Assembly: GCA_902729315.2 (NCBI GenBank)
Contig: LR746264.1
Coordinates: 4,985,878-5,049,877 of the forward strand
Source of the DNA: Spirodela intermedia
Taxonomy: Eukaryota; Streptophyta; Magnoliopsida; Alismatales; Araceae
Reading direction: 5' to 3'
Length of the DNA stretch: 64,000 nt
Both the position numbers and the translations under genes were made by a program. Of the stretch, positions 54,690 through 64,000 are shown one piece after another (the first letter of the stretch is position 1; each line of letters begins with the position of its first letter). The notes beneath the pieces are model-generated. The model was given only the letters and a program-made list of their open reading frames with translations, was not told where the DNA came from and did not search any database.

Positions 54690-56325
54690 TTACATACTCA
54701 AGGTGCAAGAAACAACCCTCGAAAACTAGTAGCCTACCAATGCATGACCATTCTACCCTTGCATGGGAGTAACTAAGACCCATATGAAAAGAGAGAAAAA
54801 GATCATTTTCCTTGCAAAGGAAAAAATATTAGGGTTTGGGGGAGCAAAGGAAATGATAGAAAATCTTGTAGAGTTTCAAGGAGAGTGGGGCCTCTCAAAT
54901 GTCCCCACCATGTGCTAAGGTTCCTCAGAACCCATGATATTATTTCCCCCTATCACTATTACATCTTCTTATCTCCTCAATCATTGGAGTTTATCATCGA
55001 AATGAAGGGGGGGCATCAGATTTGTGATTATTAATGTCTATAATTAAGATACTAATGAAAGCATCATGCTATGGTGCATGTTTCCATCAAACTATCCATT
55101 ATTGTTCTATCCATATTAATAGAGTGTTTTCTAAAATAAATACTATGGATCTCTTGGTGAGTTTTCTTGTTTGTGTTTTGTGAATTTTTTTTTGTTCATT
55201 TCAGTTCAAAAATATTCCTCAAGTGACTGACTATGGTGGCATGGTCTTCCCTGAATACTGATGGATAAGGGATTTATAAAGAAAAGGGATGGTGTGGTAT
55301 GCCTCTAAGATTAGAATGTGTGCTATTTGTCTCATGAAGTTCTTTTTCACATGTTGCAGGCTTGAATTTTAGTAAATTTCATTTTGAAACTTCTAACTTC
55401 CTCAAGATCCACTGTATACAAAAGTTAGCACCACAGCATTGAATCATTAAAAGTTTATGATATTGTCTTACCACATTTCTCAAACGAGTGGAGGAGCAGG
55501 AATAGTAACTTTTTTGTCCAAGTTTTAAGTAATTACATCAGAAACTTAAATGTCAACTCATATTAATAACGGATATCTCAAAAATCCAGCATTATTCAAA
55601 CATCATAGGTCAATTAGATATTTAAGTCATGTTGTAAGATAATGAAGAGGGTCGCCCTGGCCACAATGGTCTAAAACGTGTTTTACATGGGTATAGATTT
55701 GTTGGGTCTAGCTCATAAGTTATTACTTTTTCTTATAAATATTTGTTCATGGGAGTTGCATCTCTAAGAAGGACAAGCCCAGCTAGTAAACTTGACTAGA
55801 AGAAAAAAAACTAGGATTGGCCTTCCCGATAATATTTATAATCCTTTCAAGTAAGTTCCATGTTCATGAGAAAGGGTGAAGAATGCCGTCAGGAATGCTG
55901 GTCGTAGATTTTAATTTTAGTGAAACTTAATGTATCCTGGAAAACTTGGCCATGTCTTGTGCTAATTCGTACACTCTTGTGATTTATATGTAACCCAAAG
56001 ACCGAAACCCTGCATTTCTTTCCATGTGCCCATGAATAATTTATCTGGATATTCCATGAAACCGTGAGTATGATCTGTCCCCGGATCACACTGAAGTGAG
56101 AATGTGAGCATAAGAGCTTCCGATCACAGGTCAAAGAGAGTTGAGCAGACACAATATTTTCTCTTTATTTTCTAGTGATTTGTACATCATACTGTGATCA
56201 TTGAAGGTGCGGCACCACAGGATCAATCAACTAGGCTGTTGCCGCGAGAACCGTGGATCAATCAACTATGGCTCCCCAGGGTTGAAAGAAAATAAATCCC
56301 AATTCAGAAGAAAATTTATTTTCTT
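54690..56325. other. intergenic DNA, chromovirus 3' flank
   Basis: Probably includes the 3' end of the chromovirus. Nothing else is recognisable except a 14-bp GGATCAATCAACTA-type direct repeat at about 56220 and 56257. Confidence 0.4.
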
Positions 56326-56550
56326 ATGCAGTTTTTTTCAGAGGGCAAACTGGTGGGTACTTGTAATTACCTCAAGATTTCCTTCCAAATTGTCGCCAAC
56401 TTGCAGGTCCGGATTGGTGTGAAATTACCCGAGCCAACAAACCTGGGGATGAAGTGTCTCCTGTCCGATGATCACCAGCCACTCTATGCATACCCTGAAG
56501 CGGATATGCTGATCTCCAAGCAGAAGCAGAAGTACTTTTCCTCTGAATAG
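56326..56550 (+). CDS. unassigned exon-like ORF (up to 74 aa)
   Basis: Open frame with coding-like composition, from the GGCAAACTGGTGGG region through VRIGVKLPEPTNLG and YAYPEADMLISKQKQKYF to a TAG. A good 3' splice site (T-tract plus TTTCAG) at about 56340 would make it the last exon of a plus-strand gene, or the ATG at 56326 could start a short protein. In the same frame beyond the TAG, 56551-56691 stays open and encodes a basic tail (MGKRKRHSLGTGRGRI…SKHKSK). I do not recognise the family. It may be the end of a gene whose other exons were displaced by repeats, or a pseudogene with a premature stop. Confidence 0.35.
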   Translation: MQFFSEGKLVGTCNYLKISFQIVANLQVRIGVKLPEPTNLGMKCLLSDDHQPLYAYPEADMLISKQKQKYFSSE

Positions 56551-56844
56551 GGGCGTGGGTGGGCCGATCCAGAGACCCGAAGGCAGCGCCTGCAGAGGAT
56601 GAGAAATGGGATGGGCAAGAGGAAGAGACACTCTCTGGGTACTGGCCGGGGGAGAATCTCAGCCATGCTATCCAAGCATAAGAGCAAGTGAAGACGCTCC
56701 GAAACCCTGTCGTCTCTCTCTCTCCCTCTTCTTCTTGAATATTTCAACTGAGCGTAGCCCATTATCAGTCTTCATGTCCCGAAGTTTCAAATCGAACCAA
56801 TTAGCCGCAAGTCTTGATTACGCAACAAGTGAGATCTCCTCGCT

Positions 56845-56865
56845 ATGAACGCGGAGGGAAGATGA
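56845..56865 (+). promoter_or_regulatory. uORF overlapping the PPR start codon
   Basis: ATG at 56845 opens a six-codon reading frame whose TGA (56863-56865) overlaps the main ATG at 56862 as ATGA. Such stop/start overlap can allow reinitiation or dampen translation. Confidence 0.5.
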
Positions 56866-58337
56866 GCCGCAGAGGCAGCGGCAGCGACGCGCCCTCATCT
56901 TCGTCGGCGGCTCCGCCGCCGCCGCCGCGCCTGTCTGCGGCGGCCCAGAGTGTCCTCCGCCTACTCGCCGCCTGCCCGTCCAGCTCCGGCCTCCGCCAGA
57001 TCCACGCGCAGGTCCTCATCCACGGGCTCTGCCGCAGCACATGGGTCGCCTCCTCCTTCATCGGCGCATGCAACTCCGCCCAACTCCTCCCCTATGCCCT
57101 CTTCTTCTTCTCCCACCTCCCCGACAAGCTCCACGTCTTCGTCTGCAACAGCCTCCTGCGAGCTCTAGCCCACTCCCCCTCTCCCGAGTCGTCCTCCCGG
57201 TGCCTCCCCGTCTATTCCCACCTGCTCAGGGCCTCCGTCCGTCCGAACAACTACACCTTCCCACTGGTCCTCAAGTCCCTAGCCGACCTCCAGCTGCTCG
57301 CGCAGGGCCGTTCCATCCACGCCCACGTCGTCAGGGCCGGCCATGGCGGCGATATATACGTGCAGAACTCTATGCTGAATCTCTACTCCTCCTGCGGGGA
57401 GATGGCGGCGTGCGAGCAGCTGTTCGACGAAATGCGCATGAGAGATGCAGTTTCCTGGACCACCATCATCGAGGGGTACCGCAAGGCGGGGCAACTGGAC
57501 GAGGCGCTGGTCGCCTTCGAGCGGATGCAGTTCGCCGGCACCGCGCCGAATCGCGTCACGGTGGTGAACGCGGTGGCGGCGTGCGCCGCGCGCGGCGCGC
57601 TCGAGATGGGCGTCTGGATTCACGACTACGTGCGGAGGCGAGGGTGGGAGCTGGACGTCGTCATGGGCACCTCCCTGGTCGACATGTACGGGAAATGCGG
57701 GAGAGCAGAGGACTCTCTGGTCGTCTTCTCCGCCATGTCCGAGAGGAACGTCTACACCTGGAATTCCCTCATCCGGGGGCTCGCGCTGGCCAAAAGCAGC
57801 GAGGAGGCCCTACGGTGGTTCTCTAAGATGGAGAAGGAAGGGATTCAGGCCGACGCAGTCACCCTCATCGTGGCGCTGTCGGCGTGCAGCCACGCGGGGC
57901 TCGTCGGCGCCGGTCGTGAGCTCTTCCGCAAGCTGCTCGGCGGGTCGTTCGGCTTCTCGGCCGGCGTCAAGCACTACGGCTGCATGATCGACCTCCTGGG
58001 CCGCGCGGGGCTTCTCGACGAGGCGGTGGAGGTGATTGAGCAGATGCCCTTCAAGACGAATCCGGTGGTCTACGGGTCTCTGCTGAGCGCTTGCAGAGCC
58101 CGCGGGGACGCCGTGCTGAGCTCGCTCGCGGCGGAGAAGCTCGTCGAGCTGGACCCCGAGAACACCGCCTATCGGATCCTTCTGTCCAACTCGTACGCCG
58201 CGTTAGGAAGATGGGGCGAAGCCGAGGAGGTCAGGAGGCTGATGAGGGAGAAACAGCTTGGAAAGGTCCAGTCATGGGCTGCGGGCTCCCTCGTACATAC
58301 ATCTAAACCTCCCGCGGATCCCACAATGGTCTCCTGA
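56862..58337 (+). CDS. PLS-class pentatricopeptide repeat protein, E subgroup, intronless (491 aa)
   Basis: Plant PLS-type PPR proteins bind organellar RNA, usually in C-to-U editing. The frame is open upstream only from non-ATG codons, so the ATG at 56862 is chosen. The protein has a Ser/Pro-rich N-terminus (about residues 1-30) that could be part of an organelle-targeting peptide. A run of repeats follows, including DAVSWTTIIEGYRKAGQLDEAL, NVYTWNSLIRGLA and KHYGCMIDLLGRAGLLDEA. The E motif starts near residue 400 (NPVVYGSLLSACRARGD…ENTAYRILLSNSYAALGRW). It ends soon after the E motif with no DYW deaminase domain, so editing would need a DYW partner. GC content is much higher than in CHR5. 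It converges with the C2 gene at 58547 across a microsatellite. Confidence 0.93.
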   Translation: MSRRGSGSDAPSSSSAAPPPPPRLSAAAQSVLRLLAACPSSSGLRQIHAQVLIHGLCRSTWVASSFIGACNSAQLLPYALFFFSHLPDKLHVFVCNSLLRALAHSPSPESSSRCLPVYSHLLRASVRPNNYTFPLVLKSLADLQLLAQGRSIHAHVVRAGHGGDIYVQNSMLNLYSSCGEMAACEQLFDEMRMRDAVSWTTIIEGYRKAGQLDEALVAFERMQFAGTAPNRVTVVNAVAACAARGALEMGVWIHDYVRRRGWELDVVMGTSLVDMYGKCGRAEDSLVVFSAMSERNVYTWNSLIRGLALAKSSEEALRWFSKMEKEGIQADAVTLIVALSACSHAGLVGAGRELFRKLLGGSFGFSAGVKHYGCMIDLLGRAGLLDEAVEVIEQMPFKTNPVVYGSLLSACRARGDAVLSSLAAEKLVELDPENTAYRILLSNSYAALGRWGEAEEVRRLMREKQLGKVQSWAAGSLVHTSKPPADPTMVS

Positions 58338-58356
58338 AACAGTAGAGTTATAAACT

Positions 58357-58359
<3 letters not shown>

Positions 58360-58436
<77 letters not shown>

Positions 58437-58460
58437 CGATCGATCGATCGATCGATCGAT
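58360..58460. repeat. (CT)n followed by (GATC)n microsatellite
   Basis: About 37 CT units (58360-58433), then about seven GATC units (58434-58460), between the 3' ends of two convergent genes. The GATC part is self-complementary. Confidence 0.92.
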
Positions 58461-58546
58461 GAAGAAAATGTACAGGATCCGAGGAAGAAAAATGATCTTC
58501 CGAACCCGAGGCCTGGAAGATACCTCAGCTGAAGGCCTCCTGAGGA

Positions 58547-59263
58547 TCAGGCATTCCGGCGATCCCTGAGAGCCCGGGAGATCAGATAGAGGACGAAGGC
58601 GAAGAAGAGCAACCCAGCGCCCGTTGATGATGTGCCTGTCGCCGGAGCTGGACACCGGAGATCGTACAAGATCACCGTCTGCTCCCTACCTGTCGGAGGT
58701 GCTCTGCTGGAGAACAGGTCCCGGAAGAATCCCACCGCCACCGAACCGCCGACCAGCCATATTATCCAACTCGGGTGAAACATCTGCTCCGCCGCTGGCT
58801 TGTAAGCCGGCACACCAACGGCAATCCCGGCGTTCAACGGCGAGGGCCTCTCCTGGTACTCGTAACTGAAGGTGACCGCGCCGCAATCTCCTCCTCCGGG
58901 CCGCTTGATTTCCGTGCTCAGGAAGAGAGGCCCAGCGGAGGAAGACGACATCTCGAGGAGGCCGGCGAGGGGAACCTCCGCTTGACCGGCGAGGATGTCC
59001 CCGCCGGAGAACACGCACCAGAAGACGAAACGCAGCTTTTGGCTCCCCAAGCAGTCACGAAGGACGGGGAAGCGCACAGAGAAGCCCCTAGTAGGGTTCC
59101 AATTGAACCCGTCGGAGCCGGCTGAAGCCATTGGAGACCTTTCCGAGGCTAAGATGGCGTCGTCGGTGACCAGAGCGATATCGGTGAACAACTCCACCTG
59201 ACGTTTGAGCAAGCCCCCCTCCGCGGACATGAGGACGATCTCCAACTCCCCCAGGCCCTCCAT
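58547..59263 (-). CDS. C2-domain protein, diverged SRC2-like, with C-terminal hydrophobic segments (238 aa)
   Basis: The start is taken at MEGLGELEIVLMSAEGG, since the ORF extends 11 codons upstream into a Phe-rich leader (start then 59296) but the C2 β1 strand begins right after the second Met and a TATA box fits. Residues about 5-130 match the pattern of plant SRC2-type C2 domains: LEIVLMSAEGGL, NWNPTRGFSVRFPV, a QKLRFVFWC strand, an ILAGQAEVPLAGLLE strand and a GAVTFSYEYQ end. The usual calcium-binding aspartates are not evident. Two hydrophobic stretches (HPSWIIWLVGGSVAVGFF and GAGLLFFAFVLYLI) suggest membrane anchoring. Its neighbour at 61030-61926 on the same strand is a standard SRC2 gene, so tandem duplication followed by divergence is plausible. 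An unrecognised intron near the end cannot be excluded. Confidence 0.7.
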   Translation of the reverse strand: MEGLGELEIVLMSAEGGLLKRQVELFTDIALVTDDAILASERSPMASAGSDGFNWNPTRGFSVRFPVLRDCLGSQKLRFVFWCVFSGGDILAGQAEVPLAGLLEMSSSSAGPLFLSTEIKRPGGGDCGAVTFSYEYQERPSPLNAGIAVGVPAYKPAAEQMFHPSWIIWLVGGSVAVGFFRDLFSSRAPPTGREQTVILYDLRCPAPATGTSSTGAGLLFFAFVLYLISRALRDRRNA

Positions 59264-59362
59264 GAAGAAGACGAAGACGAAGAAGAAGACAGGCAACGAT
59301 CAGATGATCTAGGTGAAGGCGGGCGGCTCCGGATGGAAGAACAAGGCGACCGAGCTCGAAGG

Positions 59363-59369
59363 TTATATA
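59363..59369 (-). promoter_or_regulatory. TATA box of the C2 gene
   Basis: TATATAA on the minus strand, about 100 nt upstream of the ATG at 59263. Confidence 0.5.
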
Positions 59370-61029
59370 GAGCTGGAAGTGTGGAGATGGAGTTGAACAG
59401 TTTAAGCTGGGCCTGTACCTCATCGACCCCTCTCTAGAAGGAGAAAGCAACGCGGTTACCACCATCGAGGACGTCGTCAGCCGGCTAAAACCGCAGTTTA
59501 TCACTGTCAACACTGTCTGATCCTTCTTCGCTGTAGGTAGAAGCTAGACCGCGTTAGAACTCAACGCGGTACTCTCTCTGTAAGCGACAATGTCAACGCC
59601 GCAAAGTCATCGCTCCCCCTCCCTCTCTATCTATAAGTCAACGCGTCACAAGGTTCTCGGTTGAGAGAAGACGAGGAATATATGTTAAAAAAAATATCAC
59701 GTATGTCAAATTGCCACTGGGCCTGGCCCACCTGTAGCGGCTACTTCGTCCACACGTCGATCGCTGTCGTAGGGATGATGATGTCCGTTCCCGCGTGATT
59801 GTACACAGCTCATTCGCACGTGTGATGAACTATACCCTTGGGACGAATTATCGCTCCTGAGCCTTCGCGGGAGTCAGGCCCATTAAACTGGTCCAGCCCA
59901 TTATCACGAAAAAATTCAGCCTTCACCTCTAAATTAAACCCTGCTCGGAGCTTAATGTATTTCGTTTGGGTAGCTCACAAGGCCACGGGCCTGCACAGCC
60001 CATAAGCTCTGCCCCAATACCTCAATTTTGTGTTGGGCAAATGGGCCCATTAGCACGCATCTATTTCAGTACAGCAAACCCTTAATGATGATTTAGTTGG
60101 CTCCCCTCGCTTGATTTTTCTTTCCAATTTGAGTACTACTTTTTTCTATATTAAATTTAATTTGATATTGCATTAATGATGGTTAATCAACTTGGTTGAC
60201 CTCTTAAAGTTTTAATATTTCATTGCCGAATTTGAGTATTTTTTATGGTTTAAATATGTTGGTAAGGCATTATATATCATGCATGATTCATTGTGTTTGT
60301 TCTTGAGGCTATGTTTACGAGTATGAACGAAATAAAAAAAATAAAGGGTATTCAATTTGAGGTCTGTAATAATGGATTAAAGCAAGTTCTTGGCTTATTT
60401 ATAAGCAGAAGGAAGAACATTTAAATGACCATTTTCCATTAAAGTCTAATGATCGTAAATGGGCTGGCTAGACATACTAGGTTATGATTATATTACAAGT
60501 AAATATCGTCTAAATCTGTTTGAGATTAGGATATTATGATTTAGATCTCCCACTACTAAATTTATCAGTCTCCTCGCCACTGTGTGAGGGGCAATCTATG
60601 GGAAGCCGGTTGAGATCTCCATCTCCATTAAACCTTTGTTGGTGAGAAACTTTAATAATTTCAGAACAACATTTTACCATGGTTTATTTTGATAAATGTG
60701 GATTTATTTAGTTTGTCCAAGGAAGACATGCGTTGACAATTTACATGGACTACTCATACCATGCATTATTCTGGATCCGTATAATTTATAACTACTAAAT
60801 TTTTTCAATCGAAAGAGAATCCCATTTCAGTTCTGGGTTTGAATCTGCCACGTTGCTCAGTTATAGGTTTTTAATTAAAATAATGAGTTAAATGTTGGAA
60901 CTGAAGTCAATCGTGACTGAAAGTAAAATTCTCGCCATGTTGTTCTATGTACAGACCTGATTAGTAGACAAACAGAGAGATAGAGAGAAGGGGGTAAAGA
61001 AAGGGGGAGTGTAGATGGTGGATAAATAT
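59370..61029. other. intergenic region between the two C2 genes
   Basis: GC-rich promoter side up to about 60.0 kb with several copies of the motif GGCCCATTA or GCCCATTA (near 59877, 59896 and 60044), resembling plant promoter elements. It is AT-rich and featureless from 60.1 kb to the SRC2 3' end. Confidence 0.45.
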
Positions 61030-61926
61030 CTAGAAATCGAAGCCACCCCCATCGTCAAATCCTGCGTCGTACCCTGCATCGTAGTCCGCAGCGTCCGAGA
61101 TCATGTCACCGATCAGGAGGCCGCCGAGGGCCCCGCCGAGCAAGCCAGCACCGAGCCCCATTCCCAACCTGTTTTTCTTCGGCTTCTGAGGTTGCACGAC
61201 CGGCGGTGCACCGTAACCGTACCCCGGGGGAGGTGGGTAGCCGTTCCCTGGGGGAGGAGGCCCATAGCCGTGCGGCTGGTATTGAGGAGGGTACGGCGGA
61301 TATCCCTGTGGAGGATACGCACCAGCGGTGCCCGGAGGTGGATACGCCGCGCTGGGGCCAGCAGGGTAGGCCGTCACAGGATAGTCTCCCTTAGAATCCG
61401 TGCCTGGCGCAGGGTAGGCGACTCCTGGCGCAGGGTAGGCGACTCCTGGCGCGGGGTAGGCGGTCCCCGGTGCCGCGTAAGGCGCTGGATTGGGAGGAGG
61501 CGGAGGTGGGGCGGCTACCGGCTCCCCGATCTTGAAGGAGAAGTTGAGGGTGCCCTTGGCCTTCCCGGAGGGCCGGCGCACCTCGTAGGTGACGACCTGA
61601 CCTGATTTCCCCGCGCTCGACTCGAGCTCATTGATCGGGACATGCACCTCGCCGATGTCGCGGTCGCCGAGGGCGCGTTCGCAGCGGAGGAGGACACTGA
61701 GGACCAGGCCGCGCGTGTCGGCGCCCTCGGGGATGAAGAATCGTAGGGTGACGTTCTTCCATGACGGATTCTTACCGCCTTCCCGGTCGGTAGGGGTGCG
61801 CTGCCTGGAGTTGGGATCTCTGGAGAGCCAGGCGACGGCGTAGATTTCCATCTTCGAGAAAAAGTTGACATTCTTGAGGTCCTTGGCGGAGAGGATACTC
61901 AGATCCAGAGGCCTGTGGGTGGCCAT
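61030..61926 (-). CDS. SRC2-like C2-domain protein (298 aa)
   Basis: Homologue of soybean SRC2 (cold-regulated gene 2), a C2 protein associated with vacuolar or plasma membranes and, in some plants, with stress-linked calcium signalling. The start is at MATHRPLDLSILSAKDLKNV. The C2 domain spans about residues 5-130 (NFFSKMEIYAVAWLS, GKNPSWKNVTLRFF, RALGDRDIGEVHVPINEL, GTLNFSFKIGEP). A Pro/Tyr/Gly-rich region follows (about 140-250, repeats of YPAPGVA and PPQGYPP). Then comes a Gly-rich hydrophobic segment (GMGLGAGLLGGALGGLLIG) and an Asp/Gly-rich tail ending GGGFDF. Tandem 24-nt copies (about 61405-61460 on plus) encode the YPAPGVA units. The gene is divergent from the JmjC gene with 935 bp between start codons. 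Confidence 0.92.
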   Translation of the reverse strand: MATHRPLDLSILSAKDLKNVNFFSKMEIYAVAWLSRDPNSRQRTPTDREGGKNPSWKNVTLRFFIPEGADTRGLVLSVLLRCERALGDRDIGEVHVPINELESSAGKSGQVVTYEVRRPSGKAKGTLNFSFKIGEPVAAPPPPPPNPAPYAAPGTAYPAPGVAYPAPGVAYPAPGTDSKGDYPVTAYPAGPSAAYPPPGTAGAYPPQGYPPYPPQYQPHGYGPPPPGNGYPPPPGYGYGAPPVVQPQKPKKNRLGMGLGAGLLGGALGGLLIGDMISDAADYDAGYDAGFDDGGGFDF

Positions 61927-62044
61927 GCCCGATTGTCGTCTAGAAGAGCAAATCAAAACCTGTAACCTTAGGAACCGTAGAGACGAATAGACGGATCTGG
62001 AGGCTTGCTAAGCCGATGAAGCGAGAATCGAACGAAGGGTCAAA

Positions 62045-62050
62045 TTTATA
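62045..62050 (-). promoter_or_regulatory. TATA box of the SRC2-like gene
   Basis: TATAAA on the minus strand, about 120 nt upstream of the ATG at 61926, followed by AT-rich sequence. Confidence 0.55.
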
Positions 62051-62818
62051 GGAGCCAAGGTCACGAACCAGCGGCGAAGTTTCTTTCGTTCTGTACGCGG
62101 CGAAGCAACTTACCGCAGGGGACGAGATGCAGCACCGCTTGAGGTCGTTGACGCGTGAAACCCCCTGCGTCAGACACGCGTCGTGTCCGCCTCCAATAGG
62201 AAGAGGGTAAACGCAGATTCGTTAGTAAAAGGTTTTCTAGAATCGTCCTTCGAAAATATCCGCATCAAAACCGACGTTTAGTGCTTCTGGATGGGATTGA
62301 TTCCGTGTTGTTATAAAATGGGAATCGAATCGGATTCCCTACACCGTGCGTTGCTGGACGGTTTCCATGGGCCGATATTGGGCCGCGCACGACCCAACAT
62401 GATTCTTAGTTTGGACCCATTAATGCACAACAGTCTCTCTCGCGCGGGAGGTGGGCTCGGAATCCGAGTCATATTCAGATTCCAACTCGTCCAAAACCGA
62501 TTCACCGGGGGTTATTGCGGTAATTTCGGTTTCCACCAGGGAAAGCCGTTGGGCCTCCTCTCCCTGCCATCCGGGGGGAGAACAGCCGCGCTGTTACAGA
62601 GGGGAACTCTACTGCGATGCCCCCGACTTCCCCTCCCCCCCCCCCCTCCCCACTACTCCGCACACGAGCAGAAGCACCAGGGGGAGGGGGAAAGAAACGG
62701 AGGGAAGGCTGCGGCGTGGGGACTGGTAGATGGGAAGGAAGATTGTGAGGAATTCTCACGGTGCTTGCCAAAATTGCCAAGAAGCTTCTCATGAGTCTTG
62801 CCTCGTCTTCGGCGGAGT

Positions 62819-62837
62819 CGGGCTAGGGCTAGGGTTG
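62819..62837 (+). promoter_or_regulatory. telo-box in the 5' leader of the JmjC gene
   Basis: GGGCTAGGGCTAGGGTTGA contains the complement of the plant telo-box AACCCTA, about 30 nt before the start codon. Telo-boxes are common in 5' regions of plant housekeeping and chromatin genes. Confidence 0.5.
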
Positions 62838-62861
62838 AGGTGGTAGATCTCAGGGAAGACA

Positions 62862-64000
62862 ATGGAAGATGGGGCGGGGATACCAGAGGAGTTTCGGTGC
62901 AAGAGGTCGGACGGGAAGCAGTGGAGGTGCAGCGCCCGTTCGATGCCCGACAAGACGGTCTGCGAGAAGCACTACGTGCAGGCGAAGAGGAGGGCGGCTA
63001 ACTCCGCGATGCGGGCGAACGAGAAGAAGGCCAGGCGGAAGTCGCTCCCCGTCGGTGCCGCGGCGGACGACGCCTACCTGGACGCCACCGGCCGGGAGGA
63101 TGACCTTGATGAGGGATCTGGTTCGCCAATCGCCGCCGTCTGCAGTAGCGGCGGTGGAGGGGACTATTCCGGGGGGCCCTCCCCGGCGAAGAGGTATAAG
63201 GAGAGAACGTACAAGGGTCAGGGCACCTACTATTCTGGCCGGAGAAGGGTGAAGGGCGGTTCTTCTGCGCGGTCGAGGCATGGGGAAGACGCGGAAAGAG
63301 ATCTCCTGCAGGATAGTCGTCTCCGAGAGACTTTTGCCACGCCAAGGACGCGTAAATTTACGAAGGGTTTTGTCGGGGGCGGTCTAGAGGTGAGGAAAAT
63401 CCTGTCATACTCAATCTTCCGAGCGTCTACGAAGCTTGATCCGCTAAAATCCTTTCGCGTTGCCATTGAAGGATTATTCTGGTAGAAGCACGGATTCTTC
63501 AGGTGAGGCCGAAGGCTTAACCTGCCACCAATGCCAGAGGAATGATGGGGCCAGAATAGTATGGTGCTCAAGCTGCGATAAAAGGGGTTATTGCGACACC
63601 TGTGCTCTTAGACGGTGAGCTAGATGGTTTCGATTTGCAGTTTCTCCGTTGAAGTTTCCAATTGTATTAGTTTCCTTGTTTTCTTTACGGTGTCTTTACC
63701 CAGTAAAAACGAAAATTTCGTGGTTTTTAACACAAGATAGAAAACCATTAATGGATTGTTTAATTCGAAACCTTAGGTACCCAAATATCCCGATAGAGGA
63801 TATCCAACAGGTCTGCCCAGCATGCCGCGGGATATGTAATTGCAGAACATGCTTGCGTGGAGATAACCTAATTAAGGTAAATTCAGGTTTAAGGTGCCAT
63901 TTTCTCTGTCACGGTTCATATTTTCCTGATATATGTTCGTGCTGTTGATAAGCAAACACTTGATGATTTTTTCTGTGGACCCGTTTCACAGGCTAGAATA
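62862..64000 (+). CDS. JmjC-type histone demethylase (JMJ25/IBM1 group) with N-terminal WRC domain, partial
   Basis: First four exons: 62862-63389, 63472-63614, 63777-63876 and from 63992 on. The gene leaves the window. Residues 13-37 form a WRC motif (C13-X9-C23-X10-C34-X2-H37) within CKRSDGKQWRCSA…CEKHY. Lys/Arg-rich stretches follow, as in nuclear proteins. Exons 2-3 encode a RING-like zinc region (CHQCQRNDG…CSSCDKRGYCDTC…VCPACRGICNCRTCLR), as in plant KDM3-type H3K9 demethylases. The catalytic JmjC domain should lie downstream and is not seen, so activity is inferred from the family. Introns are 82 bp, 162 bp and 115 bp; all joints keep frame. Confidence 0.88.

Noticed and set aside
57041-57826. 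261-codon ORF inside the PPR gene
   Set aside because: Shadow frame of the GC-rich PPR coding sequence; the product is Arg/Pro-rich noise.
61015-61605. 196-codon plus-strand ORF opposite the SRC2-like gene
   Set aside because: Antisense to the Pro/Tyr-rich repeats of SRC2; composition explained by the real gene.

Overview
This is a plant nuclear window. The introns have GT-AG junctions and are T-rich, the gene families are plant-specific (PLS-type PPR, CYSTM, SRC2-like C2, WRC/RING-type JmjC), and the repeats are plant LTR retrotransposons. GC-rich intron-poor genes (PPR, SRC2) sit beside AT-rich intron-rich ones (CHR5), which suggests a monocot, perhaps a commelinid. That placement is inference; I did not identify a species.

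Layout. 1-21.5 kb: the 3' three quarters of a CHD1-type chromatin remodeler (CHR5) on +, 25 visible exons that join without a frame break into 1255 codons plus stop. 21.5-24 kb: intergenic DNA holding a small three-exon CYSTM gene (59 aa) with its own TATA box and poly(A) signal. 24.1-27.5 kb: a complete five-exon peroxisomal serine:glyoxylate aminotransferase gene (AGT1) on -, 401 codons ending in SRI. 27.5-30.2 kb: its upstream region with GA/CA microsatellites.

30.2-45.0 kb: one nested transposon stack. A decayed Ty1/copia element lies on - (about 4.1 kb once insertions are removed, LTRs of only about 125-146 bp, target duplication ATTGT). It has been hit three times by the same Ty3/gypsy LTR family: two solo LTRs (duplications ATGTC and GATAG/AATAG) and one 7.4-kb Athila/Tat-like gag-only element (duplication GTCCT) that landed inside the copia 5' LTR. 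The gag element keeps a 757-codon open gag, a tRNA-Asp-type primer site and a polypurine tract. Its two LTRs are not equivalent: the last 500 bp of the 5' LTR are an inverted copy of the LTR's own start. The family also carries a plant snRNA-type promoter signature (USE plus TATA) with an identical 25-nt spacing in four diverged copies.

45.0-55 kb: a second field of decayed repeats. A chromovirus on + is broken into three pieces (RT/RNase H/integrase core; integrase C-terminus; chromodomain) by other insertions, including a GA-rich minisatellite and a diverged relative of the LTR family above. 56.3-64 kb: gene-rich again, with an unassigned exon-like ORF, an intronless PPR gene (+), a C2/tail-anchor-like gene (-), an SRC2-type C2 gene (-), and the first four exons of a WRC-plus-RING JmjC histone demethylase gene (+) that leaves the window.

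The genes do not form a pathway. CHR5 and the JmjC gene are both chromatin factors, AGT1 is photorespiratory, and the two C2 genes look like diverged tandem relatives. No tRNA, rRNA or CRISPR was recognised.
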